A DNA stretch of 46,191 nucleotides from contig CBFHAI010000033.1 of assembly GCA_965653565.1 (NCBI GenBank), positions 1 through 46,191 on the forward strand. Reading direction: 5' to 3'. This stretch comes from JALCLA01 sp965653565 (lineage in GTDB: Bacteria > Pseudomonadota > Gammaproteobacteria > Xanthomonadales > Xanthomonadaceae). The notes below the pieces were generated by a model. It did no database searches. It was not told where the DNA came from and saw only the letters and a list, made by a program, of their open reading frames with translations. A program made the translations under genes and the position numbers. Of the stretch, positions 27,601 to 37,185 are shown piece by piece. Within the stretch, counting starts at the first letter, position 1. Every line of letters starts with the position of its first letter.

Positions 27601-28593
27601 ATGGACGGACACGTCTCCCGCCCCACCGAACTGTCTGCGGCGTTCGCGCGCCTGCGCGCCGAGCTCGCTGCCTGCGTCGTGGGGCAACCGGCGCTCGTCG
27701 AACGCCTGCTGATCGCGCTGCTCGCCGATGGTCATTTGCTGGTCGAAGGCGCCCCCGGCCTGGCCAAGACCACCGCCATCAAGGAGCTGGCCGCCCGTAT
27801 CGAAGGCGATTTCCACCGCATCCAGTTCACCCCGGACCTGCTGCCGTCCGACCTGACCGGCACCGAGATCTACCGGCCGCAGGAAGGCAAATTCGAATTC
27901 CAGCCCGGTCCGATGTTCCACAACCTGCTGCTGGCCGACGAAATCAATCGCGCGCCGGCCAAGGTGCAATCCGCCCTGCTCGAAGCGATGGGCGAACGCC
28001 AGGTCACCGTCGGCCGCATCACCTATGCGCTGCCGCGGCTGTTCCTGGTGATGGCCACGCAGAATCCGATCGAGCAGGAAGGCACCTATCCGCTGCCCGA
28101 AGCGCAGCTCGATCGCTTCCTGATGCATGTGCGCATCGGTTATCCCGAAGCCGGCGCCGAAACCGAAATCCTGCGCCTGGCGCGCGAACGTGCGCGGGCC
28201 GAAATCGTGGCGCGCGAGCCGGTGCAGCGCGTCGTCAGCGCGGCCGATATTTTCGCTGCGCGCGCCGCGGTGCTCGACCTGCACGTCGCGCCCAACCTGG
28301 AGCGGTATCTGGTCGAACTGGTGCTCGCCACGCGCGACGCCGGCCCCTACGGCGAAGACATCAAGCGCCGCGTCGCGTTCGGTGTCAGCCCGCGCGGCAC
28401 CATTTCGCTCGAACGCTGCGCGCGCGCCCACGCCTGGCTGGCCGGGCGCGATTACGTCGCGCCGCAGGACATCCACGCCGTCGCGCTCGACGTGCTGCGT
28501 CATCGCGTGTTGCTCAGCTTCGAGGCGGAAGCCGAAGGCGTCGACAGCGACTCGGTGATCCAGGCGCTGATCGAGCGCGTGCCATTGCCGTAA
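27601..28593 (+). CDS. MoxR family AAA+ ATPase
   Basis: Chaperone-like ATPase acting with von Willebrand factor A (VWA) proteins. It has 330 residues. Walker A is GAPGLAKT with the MoxR-typical Leu-Ala, Walker B LLLADEINRAP, then ALLEAMGERQVTVG, sensor 1 MATQNPIEQEGTYPLPEAQLDRF, and a C-terminal lid. First gene of a six-gene run with gaps of 2 bp or overlaps, so probably one operon starting in the 64-bp gap before it. Confidence 0.94.
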   Translation: MDGHVSRPTELSAAFARLRAELAACVVGQPALVERLLIALLADGHLLVEGAPGLAKTTAIKELAARIEGDFHRIQFTPDLLPSDLTGTEIYRPQEGKFEFQPGPMFHNLLLADEINRAPAKVQSALLEAMGERQVTVGRITYALPRLFLVMATQNPIEQEGTYPLPEAQLDRFLMHVRIGYPEAGAETEILRLARERARAEIVAREPVQRVVSAADIFAARAAVLDLHVAPNLERYLVELVLATRDAGPYGEDIKRRVAFGVSPRGTISLERCARAHAWLAGRDYVAPQDIHAVALDVLRHRVLLSFEAEAEGVDSDSVIQALIERVPLP

Positions 28594-28595
28594 CG

Positions 28596-29534
28596 ATGGG
28601 CGTGAACGGCGTCCAGGTCGACCTGCCCGAATTGGTCGCGCTGCGCGTGCGCGCGGCCCAGCTCGCGCGCGTCGAACGTCATCGCAGCGCCGACAAGATG
28701 AGCGGCCTGCAATCGTCGCCGTTCCGCGGCCGCGGCATGGAATACGCCGAGTCGCGGCCGTACGCCGCCGGCGACGACGTGCGGCATATCGATTGGCGTG
28801 TGACCGCACGCACCGGCCGCACTCACACGAAATTGTTCCAGCCCGAACGCGAGCGCATCACGGCCGTGGTGTACGACGCCGCGCCGACGATGGCGTTCGG
28901 CACGCGCGCCTGCTTCAAATCGGTGCAGGCCGCGCGCATCGCCGCGCTGCTGATGTGGGCCGCGCTGGCCGAAGGCGACCGCCTCGCGGCCGTCGCCAGC
29001 GGCCGGATGCGCGAGGTGATTCCGCCGCTGTCGGCACGGCGCGGCGTGTTGCGCGTACTCGATGCACTGGTGCGCTGGCAGCCGAAGCCGGGCGCCGCCG
29101 CTGCGACCGGTGCGCTCGGCGACAGCCGGCTGTCCGACAGTCTCGACGCGCTGCATCGCGTACTGCGTCCCGGCAGCCACGTCCTGCTGGTGATCGATCC
29201 GCGCAGTCTCGACGCGGCCGCCGAACGCAGCCTCGTGCGCTTGCGCGCGCATCACGATGTCGCCGCCTGCGTGCTCGCCGATGCGCTCGAACTGCGTCCG
29301 CCGCCGCCGGCACGCTATCGCATCAGCGATGGCAGCCAGCAGCAGACGCTGGCGCTGGAAGACGACTCGTCGCGCACCGCCTGGCTCGAACATTTCGCGC
29401 AGCAACACGACGATGTGCTCGATCGTCTGCGCCGCTGCGGTGCGCGCGCGCGGCTCACGCTCACCGACGAAGATCCGGTGCACGCACTGCACGAACTGCT
29501 GCGCGGGCAACCGCTGCGGAGTGTTGCCGCATGA
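28596..29534 (+). CDS. DUF58 domain protein of the MoxR/Bat operon
   Basis: A 312-residue soluble protein. The DUF58 signature is clear: SSPFRGRGMEYAESRPYAAGDDVRHIDWRVTAR region at about 39-71. The following VWA-like fold begins with VVYDAAPTMAFGT, where the metal-site motif DxSxS is altered to Asp-Ala-Ala-Pro-Thr. Always coupled to moxR in this type of operon. It begins 3 bp after the moxR stop and its own stop overlaps the next start. Confidence 0.9.
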   Translation: MGVNGVQVDLPELVALRVRAAQLARVERHRSADKMSGLQSSPFRGRGMEYAESRPYAAGDDVRHIDWRVTARTGRTHTKLFQPERERITAVVYDAAPTMAFGTRACFKSVQAARIAALLMWAALAEGDRLAAVASGRMREVIPPLSARRGVLRVLDALVRWQPKPGAAAATGALGDSRLSDSLDALHRVLRPGSHVLLVIDPRSLDAAAERSLVRLRAHHDVAACVLADALELRPPPPARYRISDGSQQQTLALEDDSSRTAWLEHFAQQHDDVLDRLRRCGARARLTLTDEDPVHALHELLRGQPLRSVAA

Positions 29535-30010
29535 CCGCGCAGGGGCCGGTTCTGCGCGATATCCACTTGCCGCCCGAACCGTCATGGTGGCCGCCGGCGC
29601 CGGGCTGGTGGATCGTCGCGGGCATCGTCGCGCTGCTCGCGATCTGGGCCGGCATGCGCATCGCGAAACAGCGCCGCCTGCGGCTCGCGCGCAACGTGCT
29701 GCAGCGCGAACTCGAATCGCTGCGTGCCGCGCATCCGGCGACGTCGGACGCCGCCGCGCAAGTGGCCGCGATGTCGATGCTGCTGCGCCGCGCGGCGAAG
29801 CGCTACGAGCCGGCTGCATCGAGTCTGCGCGACGAAGCGTGGCTGGCTTATCTCGACGCGGACGATCCCGCGCAACCCTTCAGTCGCGGCCCCGGCCGCG
29901 TGCTGCTCGACGGTCCTTACCGCCCGCAGCTGGCCGCCGATGAAGCCGATGCACTGGCGCAGGCGGTGCGCGTCCGCCTCGATCGCTTCGTGAGCGCCGC
30001 GCATGTCTGA
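29531..30010 (+). CDS. DUF4381-type membrane protein
   Basis: A 159-residue protein with the family opening LRDIHLPPEPSWWPPAPGWW, one membrane segment (about 25-44) and a basic helical cytoplasmic domain. It is the usual fourth partner between DUF58 and BatA genes in gammaproteobacteria; molecular role unknown. The start ATG overlaps the end of the DUF58 gene, and its end overlaps the next gene by 8 nt. Confidence 0.85.
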   Translation: MTAQGPVLRDIHLPPEPSWWPPAPGWWIVAGIVALLAIWAGMRIAKQRRLRLARNVLQRELESLRAAHPATSDAAAQVAAMSMLLRRAAKRYEPAASSLRDEAWLAYLDADDPAQPFSRGPGRVLLDGPYRPQLAADEADALAQAVRVRLDRFVSAAHV

Positions 30011-31016
30011 CGTCGCCGCCGGCGCCTTCGAATTCGCGTGGCCGCTGGTGCTGCTGTTGCTGCCGCTGCCTTGGCTCGTACGCAAGTACTTGCCGCGCGC
30101 GCCGGAAACCGGCGGCGCCGCGTTGCGCGTGCCGTTCTTCGGCGAGCTGGTCGCGCTGGCCGGCGATGGCGGCACCGGCGCCACGCCGCGCCGCATGGTG
30201 TTGCCGCTGCTGGCGTGGGCGATTCTGTGTCTTGCAGCGGCCAGGCCGCAGTGGGTCGGCGAAGCGCAGGCGTTGCCGATGAGCGGACGCGATCTGATGC
30301 TTGCAGTCGACGTTTCCGGCAGCATGGCCGCCGAAGACATGGAAATCGGCGGCCGCCGTGTCGATCGCTTGACGGCCGTGAAGGTGGTGCTCGACGACTT
30401 CCTGCAACGCCGCGTCGGCGATCGCGTCGGCCTGTTGCTGTTCGGCCAGTTCGCCTACCAGATGACGCCGCTGACCTTCGATCGCAACAGCGTGCGCTAC
30501 CAGCTCGAAACCAGCGCGATCGGCCTGGCCGGCCGCGAAACCGCGATCGGCGATGCGATCGGCCTGGCCGTGAAACGATTGCGTGAGCGTCCGTCGGATC
30601 AGCGCGTACTGATCCTGCTTACCGATGGCGTCAACACGGCCGGACAACTGCCGCCGATGAAAGCGGCCGAACTGGCGCAGGCCGAAAACGTCCGCGTGCA
30701 CACCATCGCGATGGGCAGCGAGACCGGCCAGATGCGCGTGTTCGGCGTGCCGGTCGCAACACCGGGCGCGGAGATCGACGAAAAAACACTGACGGAAATC
30801 GCCGACCTCACCGGCGGCCGTTTCTTCCGCGCGCGCGACACCGCGGAACTGGCCGGCATTTACGGCGAGCTCGATCGCATCGAACCGGCCGCGCAGGAAG
30901 GCGACACGCTGCGACCGCGCCGCGAACTGTTCGTCTATCCGCTGGCGCTGGCCTTGCTGCTCGCGCTGTCGCCGCTGCTGGCTGCGCCGCTGCGGCGCAC
31001 GGAAGCCACCGCATGA
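30003..31016 (+). CDS. BatA-like VWA membrane protein
   Basis: A 337-residue inner-membrane protein with two N-terminal hydrophobic segments (about 12-27 and 61-77), a VWA domain from about 93 to 285 and a C-terminal membrane segment. The metal-ion-dependent adhesion site is complete: VDVSGSM (DxSxS), with Thr and Asp in later loops (LLTDGVNTAG). Bat proteins were first linked to aerotolerance in Bacteroides and envelope stress; here only the family can be read. Confidence 0.9.
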   Translation: MSDVAAGAFEFAWPLVLLLLPLPWLVRKYLPRAPETGGAALRVPFFGELVALAGDGGTGATPRRMVLPLLAWAILCLAAARPQWVGEAQALPMSGRDLMLAVDVSGSMAAEDMEIGGRRVDRLTAVKVVLDDFLQRRVGDRVGLLLFGQFAYQMTPLTFDRNSVRYQLETSAIGLAGRETAIGDAIGLAVKRLRERPSDQRVLILLTDGVNTAGQLPPMKAAELAQAENVRVHTIAMGSETGQMRVFGVPVATPGAEIDEKTLTEIADLTGGRFFRARDTAELAGIYGELDRIEPAAQEGDTLRPRRELFVYPLALALLLALSPLLAAPLRRTEATA

Positions 31017-32824
31017 GCGCCGTGTTCGCGCATTTCCATTTCCTGCGCCCGGCGTGGCTGCTGGCGGTGTTGCTGCTGCCCGTGCTGTGGTGGCTGTGGC
31101 GGCGGCGCAGCGAAGCCGGCAATCCGTGGCGCGAGGTCTGCGATCCGCATCTGCTCGCGCATCTGCTGCAGCAAGGCCAAGGCCGGCGCGTACGCGGGCC
31201 CGTCGTGCTGTTTTCGCTCGGCTATGTCATCGCGCTGCTGGCACTCGCCGGACCGGCCTTCCGGCAAGTGCCCGAAGCGTTGTCGCGCAACGAATCGGCG
31301 TTGATCGTCGCGCTCGATCTTTCCGATCGCATGCGCGCCACCGATCTCAAACCCGACCGCCTCGGCCGCGCGCGCTACAAGATCGCCGATCTGCTGCAGT
31401 CGCGCAGCGAAGGCCAGACCGCACTGATCGCCTACGCCGGCGATGCCTTCACCGTGGCGCCGCTCACCGACGACGCGAAATCGCTCACCGATCTGCTGGC
31501 GTCGCTGGTGCCCGAAACGATGCCGGTGTCGGGCCAGCGCGCCGATCGCGCGATCAAGCTCGCGCAGCAGTTGCTGCACGATGCCGGCTTTTCGGAAGGC
31601 GACCTGCTGCTGGTCACCGACCGCGCCGACGAGCGCGCCGCCGCGGCCGCGGAAAAAGCCGCGGCCGCAGGACTGCACGTCTACGTGCTCGGCGTCGGCA
31701 CCTCGGCCGGCGCGCCGGTGGCATTGCCGCAAGGCGGTTTCGTGCAGGATGAATCCGGCAACGTGCTGCTGCCGAAACTCGATGAAGATTCGTTGCGCGC
31801 CGTCGCCACCGCCGGCGACGGCAGCTATGCCGCGCTGCGCGTCGACGATCGCGATCTGGCGGCAATGGGGCTGCTCGGCGTCGACGCCGGCGAGGGCAAC
31901 CTGCGCGCCGACGAACGCACGCGCGCCGAATATCGCGACGAAGGTCCGTGGCTGCTGCTGGCCTTGCTGCCGCTGGCGGCGCTCGCGTTCCGTCGCGGCT
32001 GGCTCGCCTGTTTCGCGCTGATGCTCTGCCTGCCGACGCAGCGCGCCGAGGCATTCGATCTGGCCTCGCTGTTCAAGCGCGACGACCAGCGCGCCTACGA
32101 TGCCCTGCAGAAGGACCAGGCGCTGCAGGCATTGGAACTGGCGAAAGATCCGGCGCTGCGCGGCAGCGCGGCCTATCGCGCCGAAGATTATGCCCAGGCC
32201 GAAGCCGCCTTCGCGCAGAATGCGACGGCCGATGCCCACTACAACCGCGGCAACGCACTGGCGAAAGCGGCGCGTTACGACGAGGCCATCGCCGCTTACG
32301 ATGAAGCCTTGAAACAGGCGCCGGACATGCAGGACGCGCAGGCCAACAAACAGGCCGTCGAGGCCTTCCTCGAACAGCAGAAACAGCAGCAGGATCAGCA
32401 AGGCAAGCAGGATCAGTCGGGCGATCCGGAACAATCCGGCGATCCGCAGGACCAGCAGAAGGGCGAAGAACAATCGTCGGACCAGGAGCAAGGATCCGAA
32501 TCGCAGCAGGAGCAGGGCGAGCCGCAGCAGCGCGAAGGCGAACCGGGCGAAGAATCGAAGGATTCACAGGGCGAGCCCACCGACGAGCAGAGCGAACAAG
32601 CCAAACAGGATTTCGCAAAACAAATGGAACAGGCGCTCAAGGACGGCGAGGAAAAACAGGAGCAGGCGCAGGCCGAAGAAGTCGACCCGCGCGAAGCCGA
32701 GAAACGCCAGGCCGTCGAGCAATGGCTGCGGCGCGTGCCGGACGATCCGGGCGGCTTGCTGCGCCGCAAGTTCGCGCTCGAATATCAGCGCCGGATGCGC
32801 GAGAACCGCGGAGACAATCCGTGA
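31013..32824 (+). CDS. BatB/BatC fusion: VWA-like domain plus TPR and Gln/Glu-rich tail
   Basis: A 603-residue protein. It has N-terminal membrane segments, then a VWA-like domain whose metal site reads LDLSDRM, so the last Ser of DxSxS is Arg. A hydrophobic segment at about 305-330 leads to TPR units (YRAEDYAQAEAAF, AHYNRGNALAKAARYDEAIAAYDEALKQAP). Residues about 445-555 are a low-complexity stretch of Gln, Glu, Asp, Ser and Lys. A conserved basic C-terminus (WLRRVPDDPGGLLRRKF) ends it. Such BatB-BatC fusions are common in gammaproteobacteria. It overlaps both neighbours. Confidence 0.88.
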   Translation: MSAVFAHFHFLRPAWLLAVLLLPVLWWLWRRRSEAGNPWREVCDPHLLAHLLQQGQGRRVRGPVVLFSLGYVIALLALAGPAFRQVPEALSRNESALIVALDLSDRMRATDLKPDRLGRARYKIADLLQSRSEGQTALIAYAGDAFTVAPLTDDAKSLTDLLASLVPETMPVSGQRADRAIKLAQQLLHDAGFSEGDLLLVTDRADERAAAAAEKAAAAGLHVYVLGVGTSAGAPVALPQGGFVQDESGNVLLPKLDEDSLRAVATAGDGSYAALRVDDRDLAAMGLLGVDAGEGNLRADERTRAEYRDEGPWLLLALLPLAALAFRRGWLACFALMLCLPTQRAEAFDLASLFKRDDQRAYDALQKDQALQALELAKDPALRGSAAYRAEDYAQAEAAFAQNATADAHYNRGNALAKAARYDEAIAAYDEALKQAPDMQDAQANKQAVEAFLEQQKQQQDQQGKQDQSGDPEQSGDPQDQQKGEEQSSDQEQGSESQQEQGEPQQREGEPGEESKDSQGEPTDEQSEQAKQDFAKQMEQALKDGEEKQEQAQAEEVDPREAEKRQAVEQWLRRVPDDPGGLLRRKFALEYQRRMRENRGDNP

Positions 32825-34503
32825 TGTCGCGGTCGTTGCGCGCGCTGCTTTTCGTCGCCCTGGTGCTGCTGCCGCTGATGGCCGCCGCGGCGCCGCGCGC
32901 CTGGCTCGATCGCGACAGCGTGCGGCTCGGCGAAACCGTCACGCTGAACGTCGAAACCGACGCACGCGGCGCCGGCGAACCCGATTTCAGCGTGCTCGAC
33001 GCGCAGTTCCGCCGCCTCGGCACGTCCAGCAGCACGCAGCTTTCCTACAGCAACGGCCGGCAGAGCGCGCGCACCTTGTGGGCGGTCGCGCTCGAGCCGC
33101 GCGCCGAAGGCACGCTCGCGATTCCGTCGTTCACCGTCGGCGCCGAAACCACCGAGCCGCTCGTGCTGACCGTGCTGCCGATGCCGGCCGGCGGCAGCGC
33201 CGCGGCCGGCGACGATGTGTTCCTCGAGATCGACGCCGAGCCGGCGTCGCCGTACGTGCAGCAGCAGGTGCGCTACACGGTGCGGCTCTATTACGCCGTC
33301 ACTCTGCTCGAAGGCCAGTTGCAGGAACCGCAGACCACCGGCGCGCAGGTGCGTCGTCTGGGCCAGGACGTCAACTACAACAAGACCATCGGCGATCGGC
33401 GCTACAGCGTGGTCGAACGCCGCTACGCGCTGGTGCCCGAAGCCAGCGGCCGCCTCGAAATTCCCGGCCCGCAATTCGCCGGGCGCGCGCTGCGCTCGGG
33501 CAGTTACGGATCGATGCTGGGTGCCAATTCGGTGCTCAATGCGCGCGGCAATGCGGTGGCGCTCGATGTGCGTGCGCGGCCTGCCGGTGCGAAGACGCCG
33601 TGGCTGCCCGCGCGCGCGCTCGAACTCAGCGACGAAAGCGGCGAGACACCCGCCCAATTGCAGGTCGGCGAGCCGCTCACGCTGACGCTGCGACTGCACG
33701 CGCAAGGATTGTCGGCCGAGCAATTGCCCGAATTGACGTTGCCGGCGATCGACGGCGCCGAGGTCTACCCCGATCAGGAAACGCCGCAGACGCGCGATGA
33801 CGGCGAATGGCTGCGCGGCGAACGCGTGCGCAAGTTCGCACTGGTGCCGACGCGTCCGGGCACGCTGACGCTGCCGGAAGTCGCGATCGATTGGTGGAAC
33901 GTCGGCACCGACCAGGCCGAGCGTGCCGTGCTGCCGGCGCGTACCTTCACGGTGGCCGGCGCAGTGCCGGGTGCGGCGCCGGTCGACCAAGCCGCGCCGC
34001 TCGATGCCGGCGGTGAGCCCGCGACCGAGTCGTCGGCATCGGCGGCCGGCACGGCGCGCTGGCCGAACTATCTGTGGCCGACGCTGACCGTCATCTTCGC
34101 GACTTTGTGGATCGCCACGCTCCTGGTGCGCCGCCGCAACGCGGCGCGCGAAGCCATCGCACCGATGCCGTCGCCGATCCGCGCGCAACGCAGCGACTGG
34201 CGCCCGCGCTGGAACGCCGCGCTGCAGGCCGCCGATCTCGCCGCCGCTGCGCATGCGATCGTCGATGCGGCACGCGACATCGCGCCGCAGGCGCGCGCAC
34301 TGGCCGACGTCGTGCCGCTGCTCGATGCCGACGATCAGCGCGCCGCCCTGCAACGCCTCGAACGCGTGCTCTACCGCGGCGAAGATGCGGCCGGACTCGC
34401 CGAAATCCTGCGCGCGGCCTTCAGCAAAGGCCCGCATTGGCGCCGCGGCGCAGCGGCCGCGTCCGCCGACGACAGCCTGCCGCCGCTGTATCCGCCACGC
34501 TGA
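32824..34503 (+). CDS. BatD-like membrane-anchored beta protein
   Basis: A 559-residue exported protein: signal peptide (MSRSLRALLFVALVLLPLMAAAA), large periplasmic beta-rich region with RAWLDRDSVRLGETVTLNV and QQQVRYTVRLYYAVTLLEGQ, both typical of BatD, a membrane helix at about 415-435 (LWPTLTVIFATLWIATLLV) and a short cytoplasmic helical tail. Its ATG overlaps the previous stop by one base. It is the last gene of the Bat operon. Confidence 0.88.
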   Translation: MSRSLRALLFVALVLLPLMAAAAPRAWLDRDSVRLGETVTLNVETDARGAGEPDFSVLDAQFRRLGTSSSTQLSYSNGRQSARTLWAVALEPRAEGTLAIPSFTVGAETTEPLVLTVLPMPAGGSAAAGDDVFLEIDAEPASPYVQQQVRYTVRLYYAVTLLEGQLQEPQTTGAQVRRLGQDVNYNKTIGDRRYSVVERRYALVPEASGRLEIPGPQFAGRALRSGSYGSMLGANSVLNARGNAVALDVRARPAGAKTPWLPARALELSDESGETPAQLQVGEPLTLTLRLHAQGLSAEQLPELTLPAIDGAEVYPDQETPQTRDDGEWLRGERVRKFALVPTRPGTLTLPEVAIDWWNVGTDQAERAVLPARTFTVAGAVPGAAPVDQAAPLDAGGEPATESSASAAGTARWPNYLWPTLTVIFATLWIATLLVRRRNAAREAIAPMPSPIRAQRSDWRPRWNAALQAADLAAAAHAIVDAARDIAPQARALADVVPLLDADDQRAALQRLERVLYRGEDAAGLAEILRAAFSKGPHWRRGAAAASADDSLPPLYPPR

Positions 34504-34504
34504 G

Positions 34505-34533
34505 TTCATCGCGTAGATTGCGCGGCGTATAGT
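34505..34533 (+). promoter_or_regulatory. Candidate promoter of the beta-propeller gene
   Basis: TTCATC (34505-34510) and TATAGT (34528-34533) with 17-bp spacing, 31 bp before the ATG. The -10 box matches five of six positions; the -35 box is weak. A GGGGAAG ribosome site follows. Confidence 0.45.
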
Positions 34534-34563
34534 CGCCTCCAGGCCCGGTTCCTGGGGAAGACG

Positions 34564-37170
34564 ATGAAGCCGCAACACGCCGCCACCCATCTTTTCGGGG
34601 TCTTCTGTTTCGCGTTCGCCATCGCCGCATCGGCGCCGGCACGGGCGCAACTGCCGCCCGCGCTCGACGATGAAATCGTCAGTCGCGACGAATCCGATTT
34701 CGATGTCACCGCCACCACCGGCGCGATCTCCGGCGACGGCCGCTACGCGCTGTTCAATACCGGTTCGGGGCTGTACCGGCGCGACCGCGTCGACGGCACG
34801 ACGCAACGCGTCGATACCACCGCCGCCGATGTTCCGGCGAACGCGAATCCCGGACCGACGCGGCCTGCGATTTCACCGGACGGACGTTTCGTCTCGTTCG
34901 ATACCTACGCGTCGAACCTCGCCGCCGATAGCAACAACGAACCCGACATCTATCTCAAGGACATGGACACCGGCGCCATCGTGCGTGTGAGCATCACGAC
35001 CGGCGGCGGCGATATCGGCGACATCGTCTATTGCACCGAATCGGCGGTATCGGCCGACGGCAACCGCATCGCCTTCGTCTGCGAAGCGGCGAACGCGATT
35101 CCCACCGTCTACCTGCGCGATCGCAGCGCCGGCACCACCACGACGATCAGCATCAACCTGTCGGCCGGCATCAGCCTGAGTTCGACCAGCGCTTCGCCGT
35201 CGATCAGCGCCGATGGCCGCTACGTCGGTTTCGTTTCCGACGCCCCCGACCTGGTGGCCGGCGACAGCAACGGCGAAGCCGATGCCTTCGTGCGCGATAC
35301 CGACAACGGCACCACCTTTCGCGTCAGCCTCAACGCCACCGGCGACGAAATCACCGGCGGCAACACCCATCGCGTGGACCTGGCCGACGCCTGCGTGGCC
35401 GCCTTCGAGCACGATTCCAACAGCGTGATCGACGGCGATACCGACGGCGTCAGCGACGTGTTCGTGCGCGACTGGTGCGCCGCTACCACCGAGGTCGTCA
35501 GCGTCGACAGCAACGGCTTCGGCACCAGTTCCGCCAGCGGTAAACCGTCGATTTCGGCCGACGGACGCTATGTCGCCTTCTACTCGAACGGCAATCTCGA
35601 CGGCGCCTTCGATTTCACCGGCGGCAGCGATGTCTACGTCCACGATCGCATCACCGGCGATACCGCGCGCGCCAACCTGCAATCGGTGCAGGATCTGGAA
35701 TTCGACAGCTTCGCCACCGCACCGGGCCTGAGCGCGGACGGACGTCAGCTCGTTTATCAAACCGCCGGCGGTTTCGTCGCCGATCGCATGCTCGCGGTGC
35801 GCAATCCGGTGGTCGAGTTGCTGCCGGAAGAGAGCGTCGATGTCGTCGCCTACGGCAGCTCGGCGAATGCCGACAGTCTGTCGGCCTCGGTGTCGGCCGA
35901 TGGGCGCATGGTGGTGTTCGCCTCCGATTCGCAAGGCTTCGATCGCGGCTGGAATGGCAGCGATGGCGACAGCGTGCGCGATATCTTCGTCTACGACGCG
36001 CAGGCCGACTGCGTGCAGCAGGCCAGCATGAGCGACGGCGTCGCCAACGGCGGCAACTGCGTCAACGGCAAGCGTCCGTCATGGGCGAACAAGGGCGGCT
36101 GCGTTGCACCCGAGATCTGCAGCGCGGCGATCGAGCCGGCGATCGATGCCGCCGGCCGCAAAGTAGTATTCGTCACGCAGGATGGCGCGGTGGCGAAATA
36201 CGCCAACGAAACGCCCGAACAGCGCCTGCAGCGCCGCCAGAAGGGCGTCGATTACGCCGTCGTGCTGCGCAACCTCGTCACCAATGCGACCTACCGCATC
36301 GGCACCGCCAACAGCGCCGGCGTCGGCACTACGCCGCGGCTGGCGCCGGGCGGCACCGGCCTGGTGTTCGTATCGAACGCGCCGCTGATCGGCAGCGACA
36401 GCAACGGCCAACCCGACGTCTATCGCCAGCGCATCAATCCCGACGGCAGCCCGAACTCCACGCCCGAATGCGTCTCGTGCAAGGACGGCAACAACGCCAC
36501 GATTCCCGGCGGCAGCGCCAATCCGGCCATTTCCGCCGACGGCAACACGGTGGCGTTCGATGTGCCCAACGGCGTCGGCGGCCGCGACATTCTGATCCGC
36601 AACCTGGTCACCGGCGCCACGCAGCGCGTCGGCATCACCGCGCCCGCCGCCACGCGCATGAGCACGGCGCCGCAACTCGACTGGAACGGCACGCGCGTGG
36701 CGTTCCAGTCCGGCGCCACGCTGACGCCGGGCGATGCCAACGCCTTCGAAGATGTCTACGTTTTCGATGCGAGCGGTGCGCGGCTATCGCTGTTCAGCGG
36801 CGGCAACGGCCCGAGCAAATCGCCGGTGATTTCCGGCGACGGCAAGACCATCGCCTATATCACCGAAGCCAGCGATCTGGATCCGAACGCGCACGACGGC
36901 AACGGTTTCCAGGACATGCACGTGCAGGAAGTGGTCGGCGGCACGCTCACCGGCGGTCGCCGCGCCACGCTCGCACGCAACCGCCGCGGCGCTTACGGCA
37001 ACGGCCCGAGTTTCCGTCCGGCGATCAGCTACAACGGCACCGTCGTCGCCTTCGACTCCGCCGCCAGCAACCTCACCGCCGACGAAGCCGACAACAACGG
37101 CGCGCTCGATGTGTTCGTGCGCAGCGTTCCTTTCAACGCGGATCGCGTTTTCGAGAATGGGTTCGAGTGA
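34564..37170 (+). CDS. Secreted TolB/WD40-like beta-propeller protein with C-terminal GFE tail
   Basis: An 868-residue exported protein with a signal peptide ending near SAPARA. At least ten PD40-type blades are recognisable by the recurring pattern PAISPDGRFVSFDTYASNL, SISADGRYVGFVSDAPDL, SISADGRYVAFYSNGN, and so on, each followed by D-hydrophobic-Y/F-hydrophobic-RD (IYLKDMDTG, VYVHDRITG). About ten Cys residues lie in the middle. The chain ends sharply after the last blade with DRVFENGFE (860-868). Possible roles are binding or scaffolding at the surface; no enzyme motif is visible. Confidence 0.82.
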   Translation: MKPQHAATHLFGVFCFAFAIAASAPARAQLPPALDDEIVSRDESDFDVTATTGAISGDGRYALFNTGSGLYRRDRVDGTTQRVDTTAADVPANANPGPTRPAISPDGRFVSFDTYASNLAADSNNEPDIYLKDMDTGAIVRVSITTGGGDIGDIVYCTESAVSADGNRIAFVCEAANAIPTVYLRDRSAGTTTTISINLSAGISLSSTSASPSISADGRYVGFVSDAPDLVAGDSNGEADAFVRDTDNGTTFRVSLNATGDEITGGNTHRVDLADACVAAFEHDSNSVIDGDTDGVSDVFVRDWCAATTEVVSVDSNGFGTSSASGKPSISADGRYVAFYSNGNLDGAFDFTGGSDVYVHDRITGDTARANLQSVQDLEFDSFATAPGLSADGRQLVYQTAGGFVADRMLAVRNPVVELLPEESVDVVAYGSSANADSLSASVSADGRMVVFASDSQGFDRGWNGSDGDSVRDIFVYDAQADCVQQASMSDGVANGGNCVNGKRPSWANKGGCVAPEICSAAIEPAIDAAGRKVVFVTQDGAVAKYANETPEQRLQRRQKGVDYAVVLRNLVTNATYRIGTANSAGVGTTPRLAPGGTGLVFVSNAPLIGSDSNGQPDVYRQRINPDGSPNSTPECVSCKDGNNATIPGGSANPAISADGNTVAFDVPNGVGGRDILIRNLVTGATQRVGITAPAATRMSTAPQLDWNGTRVAFQSGATLTPGDANAFEDVYVFDASGARLSLFSGGNGPSKSPVISGDGKTIAYITEASDLDPNAHDGNGFQDMHVQEVVGGTLTGGRRATLARNRRGAYGNGPSFRPAISYNGTVVAFDSAASNLTADEADNNGALDVFVRSVPFNADRVFENGFE

Positions 37171-37185
37171 GGCGCCTGGGCGCCT

